64,000 bases of DNA from Kitasatospora mediocidica KCTC 9733. Lineage in GTDB: Bacteria; Actinomycetota; Actinomycetes; Streptomycetales; Streptomycetaceae. The position numbers were made by a program, and so were the translations under genes. Positions 61,709 through 64,000 of the stretch are shown here, one piece after another. Location of the stretch: NCBI RefSeq assembly GCF_000744225.1, contig NZ_JQLN01000004.1, positions 1,240,001 to 1,304,000 of the forward strand, given 5' to 3'. Below the pieces are notes generated by a model. That model had not been told where the DNA came from. It was given only the letters and a program-made list of their open reading frames with translations, and searched no databases. Each line of letters opens with the position of its first letter. Position 1 is the stretch's first letter.

Positions 61709-63400
61709 GTGAACACCCAACTCCCGGTTCTCGCACCCGCACCCGCCCCCACTTCGCCGATCCGGCCCCAACTGGTCGCGGAACACGCCCCGCTGCGGGT
61801 CAGCGTCGACAACAACCGCTGCCACATCTACGGGATCTGCCAGCAGGAGGCGCCCGAGGTCTTCCGGATCTCCGAAGGGGGCTCGCTGCACTACACGGGG
61901 AACGTGCCCGCCCCGCTCGCGGCCCAGGCGCGCCAGGCCGCCCGCTGCTGCCCGATGCAGGCCATCGAGCTGCGCGGCGCCGGCGCCGGCCGCCCCCTTC
62001 CCGCCCGGCCCGCGCCCGCCGGGCCCTCTCCGGTCCGTCCGCTCCCCGGCCGTCCCGCGTCGGCCCGACGCCCCGGCCGGGCGAGCGTCGGCGATGGCGC
62101 CGGGAGTGCCGGCACCAGCGCGGACCGGATCGTGGTGGCCGGCGCCGGACTGGCCGGCCTCAGCGCGGCCGCCCGACTACGCGAGCGCGGCTTCGACGGG
62201 GAACTCGTGCTCGTCGGCGAGGAGTTGCACCGCCCGTACAGCCGGCCGCCGCTCTCCAAGCAGTTCCTGGCGGGTGAACTCGGCGGCGAGGACCTGTCCT
62301 TCCACGCCGAGGACGACACGCTCGACGCGCACTGGCTGCTCGGCTCGCATCTGGTCGGGCTGGACCCGGCCGCGAAGGCCGTCCTGCTGCGTGGCGGCGA
62401 ACGCCTGCGCTACGACGGCCTGGTGATCGCCACCGGCGTCGACGCCAAGCGACTGCCCGAGACCCCGGTGATCAGCGACCGGATCCGGACGCTCCGCACG
62501 CTGGAGGACGCGGTCGCGATCCAGCAGGCCATGCACGCCGCCCGGTTCCACCACGTGCTGATCCTCGGCGGCGGCTTCGTCGGCTGCGAACTGGCCTGCA
62601 CCGCACGGGAACACGGCATGGACGTCACCCTGGTCGCGCACGGCGCCCCGCTGCTGCGGCGGGTGCTCGGCAACCGGCTCGGCGAGGTGGTGGGACGCAT
62701 CCAGCAACGGGCCGGCGTCGACGTCCGGCTGAACACCCGGATCACCGACTGGATCGACACCGGCGACGGGCTGCTCCTGCGCCTGGACGACGGTGAGTCG
62801 GTCGAGGTCGACCTCGTGGTCCTCGGACTGGGCGGACTGCCCCGGACGGACTGGCTGAGCGGCAGCGGACTGGACATCACCGACGGCGTCCGGTGCGCGC
62901 CCACCTGCCACGCGCTCAACCTCGCCGGCCGTCCGGTCCCCGGCATCGTGGCCGCGGGCGACGTGGCCAGCTGGCCCAACATCCGCTTCGACGCCGTCCC
63001 GCGCCGCGTCGAACACCTGATCCACGCCGTGGAGATGGGCCAACACGCCGCCGACTCGCTGCTGCACGGCCCGGTCGACGCCCAGCCGTTCGCGCCGGTA
63101 CCGCGGTTCTGGTCCGAGCAGCACGGGATGCGCCTGCAGGCGGTCGGGATACCGGCGTTGGGCGAGCGGATGGAGATCGTCGAGGGCTCGCTACGCTCGG
63201 AGCGCTTCGTGGCCGCCTACCACCGCGACACCCCGCAGGGCGCCCAACTGGTCGCCGCCGTGGCCTTCGACATGCCGCGCGAACTCCTCGCCTACCGCGA
63301 CCGGATCGGCCTCGTCCACCCGCACCTGCCGGCCACCCGCTTCTCGCACACCGCCCACACCGCCCACCCCCGGCCGCTCGGCCGCCGGAAGCACCGATGA
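61709..63400 (+). CDS. Ferredoxin fused to FAD-dependent ferredoxin reductase
   Basis: A 563-residue fusion. Residues about 28-92 are a single-cluster ferredoxin (NRCHIYGICQQEAPEVFRIS, then RCCPMQAIEL), of the 3Fe-4S/4Fe-4S type found with P450s. A Pro/Arg/Ala linker of about 40 residues follows. Residues about 135-545 are a rhodocoxin-reductase-like flavoprotein: VVAGAGLAGLSAAARLRERG, VLILGGGFVGCELACTAREH, IVAAGDVASWPN. It could pass electrons from NAD(P)H to the adjoining cytochrome. The start is GTG 61709. Confidence 0.9.
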   Translation: MNTQLPVLAPAPAPTSPIRPQLVAEHAPLRVSVDNNRCHIYGICQQEAPEVFRISEGGSLHYTGNVPAPLAAQARQAARCCPMQAIELRGAGAGRPLPARPAPAGPSPVRPLPGRPASARRPGRASVGDGAGSAGTSADRIVVAGAGLAGLSAAARLRERGFDGELVLVGEELHRPYSRPPLSKQFLAGELGGEDLSFHAEDDTLDAHWLLGSHLVGLDPAAKAVLLRGGERLRYDGLVIATGVDAKRLPETPVISDRIRTLRTLEDAVAIQQAMHAARFHHVLILGGGFVGCELACTAREHGMDVTLVAHGAPLLRRVLGNRLGEVVGRIQQRAGVDVRLNTRITDWIDTGDGLLLRLDDGESVEVDLVVLGLGGLPRTDWLSGSGLDITDGVRCAPTCHALNLAGRPVPGIVAAGDVASWPNIRFDAVPRRVEHLIHAVEMGQHAADSLLHGPVDAQPFAPVPRFWSEQHGMRLQAVGIPALGERMEIVEGSLRSERFVAAYHRDTPQGAQLVAAVAFDMPRELLAYRDRIGLVHPHLPATRFSHTAHTAHPRPLGRRKHR

Positions 63401-63609
63401 GCCGCCGAGGGACGCGCCGACGTCGCAGCGCGCCCTCCCCGTACGGCGGCCCGGTGCGCCGGCTGCTCGCACTCCCCGCGGTCCTGCAGATCCGCTGGCT
63501 GTGCATCGTCGCCGTGATGGCCGTCGCGACAGCCGCCTACGCGGCGGTACTGCTGACCGCACCGCCGATGCCCCCCAGCCGGGCGCCGGTCGCCCGGATC
63601 GCCCCCTGA
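63397..63609 (+). CDS. Small single-span membrane protein
   Basis: A 70-residue protein whose ATG overlaps the preceding stop (ATGA). A basic cytoplasmic start (SRRGTRRRRSAPS) is followed by one membrane helix (about residues 32-54, LCIVAVMAVATAAYAAVLLT). No family recognised. It is part of the ferric-reductase/ferredoxin operon, perhaps as a membrane anchor. Confidence 0.65.
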   Translation: MSRRGTRRRRSAPSPYGGPVRRLLALPAVLQIRWLCIVAVMAVATAAYAAVLLTAPPMPPSRAPVARIAP

Positions 63610-63663
63610 CGCCCGCGCTCCTGACCCTCCCGCTCCTGACGCTCCCTCTCCCGGAGGTTCCCG

Positions 63664-64000
63664 ATGCCCTTCCCCCGTCGTCCCCGTGGCCAACGCCGCT
63701 CCCGCCAGCGTCGCCGCCGGATCACCGTGCTGAGCCTGGCGGGTGGTGGCGTGCTGGTCGCCGCCTCGGCGCTGCTCAGCCTCTCCTTCGCCGCCACCAC
63801 GCCGGCGGTGCCCGACCCGAACTGCTCGCTGCTCGTCCCCGCCGATCCGCTCAGTGCCCACGGCCTGTCCACCCCCTACCAGTTGACCGCCACCGACCCC
63901 GCCAAGGGCCCGTGTCACGAGAGCAACGTCAACCAGTCGGCCTTCGTGCAGGCCACCGTGATCGATCCGGCCACCGGCACGGTCTCCGTCTACAGCCCGC
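63664..64000 (+). CDS. Exported protein, 3'-truncated by the window end
   Basis: At least 112 residues from ATG 63664. A very basic start (RRPRGQRRSRQRRRR) leads into a hydrophobic segment (LSLAGGGVLVAASALLSLSF, cleavage possible after FAA), then an extracytoplasmic part with Cys in PDPNCSLLVP and KGPCHESN, and the sequence FVQATVIDPATGTVSVYSP. It is the next gene of the redox operon, 54 bases on. Family not recognised from the visible part. Confidence 0.7.
   Translation, partial: MPFPRRPRGQRRSRQRRRRITVLSLAGGGVLVAASALLSLSFAATTPAVPDPNCSLLVPADPLSAHGLSTPYQLTATDPAKGPCHESNVNQSAFVQATVIDPATGTVSVYSP

Overview
The window is very GC-rich DNA with strong third-position G/C bias, frequent GTG/TTG starts and tightly packed genes. 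It carries families typical of streptomycetes: a CvnABCD conservon, XRE-DUF5753 regulators with DUF397 partners, a DUF6879 protein and SpoIIE-type phosphatases. It most probably comes from a Streptomyces, Kitasatospora or Streptacidiphilus chromosome. I saw no rRNA, tRNA, CRISPR array or transposase. Both ends cut through genes.

Layout. 0-2.3 kb: the end of an ATP-grasp ligase, a D-2-hydroxyacid dehydrogenase and a glutathione peroxidase. 2.3-5.4 kb: an accessory island on the minus strand, lying between two almost identical glutathione peroxidase genes. It holds a DUF6879/XRE-DUF5753 operon and a 49-residue Gly-rich peptide followed by a C-terminally extended PCMT methyltransferase; this pair looks like an imiditide (aspartimide RiPP) locus. 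6-12.7 kb: HIT protein, sensor kinase, LysR, and a divergent sdhCAB succinate dehydrogenase operon. 12.8-26 kb: an Mrr-nuclease/TerD fusion, a MacB-like exporter, a DUF4129/MoxR/DUF58 operon, a DrrAB-like exporter with its MarR regulator, and an acetyltransferase.

26-33 kb: a compact, unusual biosynthetic locus. A seryl-tRNA-synthetase-like amino acid:carrier-protein ligase, a stand-alone carrier protein and a stand-alone condensation domain lie together. Next to them are the remnant of a KAS III-like ketosynthase, a glycosyltransferase, a methyltransferase and a DUF3050 haem-oxygenase-fold protein. 33-42.8 kb: small metabolic and regulatory units: two zinc-type oxidoreductases, barstar, an M20 peptidase, two small secreted proteins, LysR, an alpha/beta hydrolase without its usual Ser nucleophile but with a well-translated leader ORF, a HAD phosphatase, an SDR/HxlR pair and GNAT. 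42.8-45.3 kb: XRE-DUF5753 followed by four tandem DUF397 copies. 45.3-50.4 kb: conservon cvnABCD with a StyA-like flavin monooxygenase at its end. 50.9-60.8 kb: secreted PNGase A-like amidase, small enzymes, spore-photoproduct-lyase-like radical SAM protein, PQQ-type beta-propeller, SpoIIE phosphatase and a two-component system. 61-64 kb: a ferric-reductase-like membrane cytochrome, a ferredoxin-reductase fusion, a small membrane protein and a truncated secreted protein.

The best candidates for new biology are the Gly-rich peptide/PCMT pair, with its duplicated flanks and shared operator motif, and the adenylation-domain-free mini-NRPS locus. Function calls rest on motifs and families recognised by eye; no database search was run.
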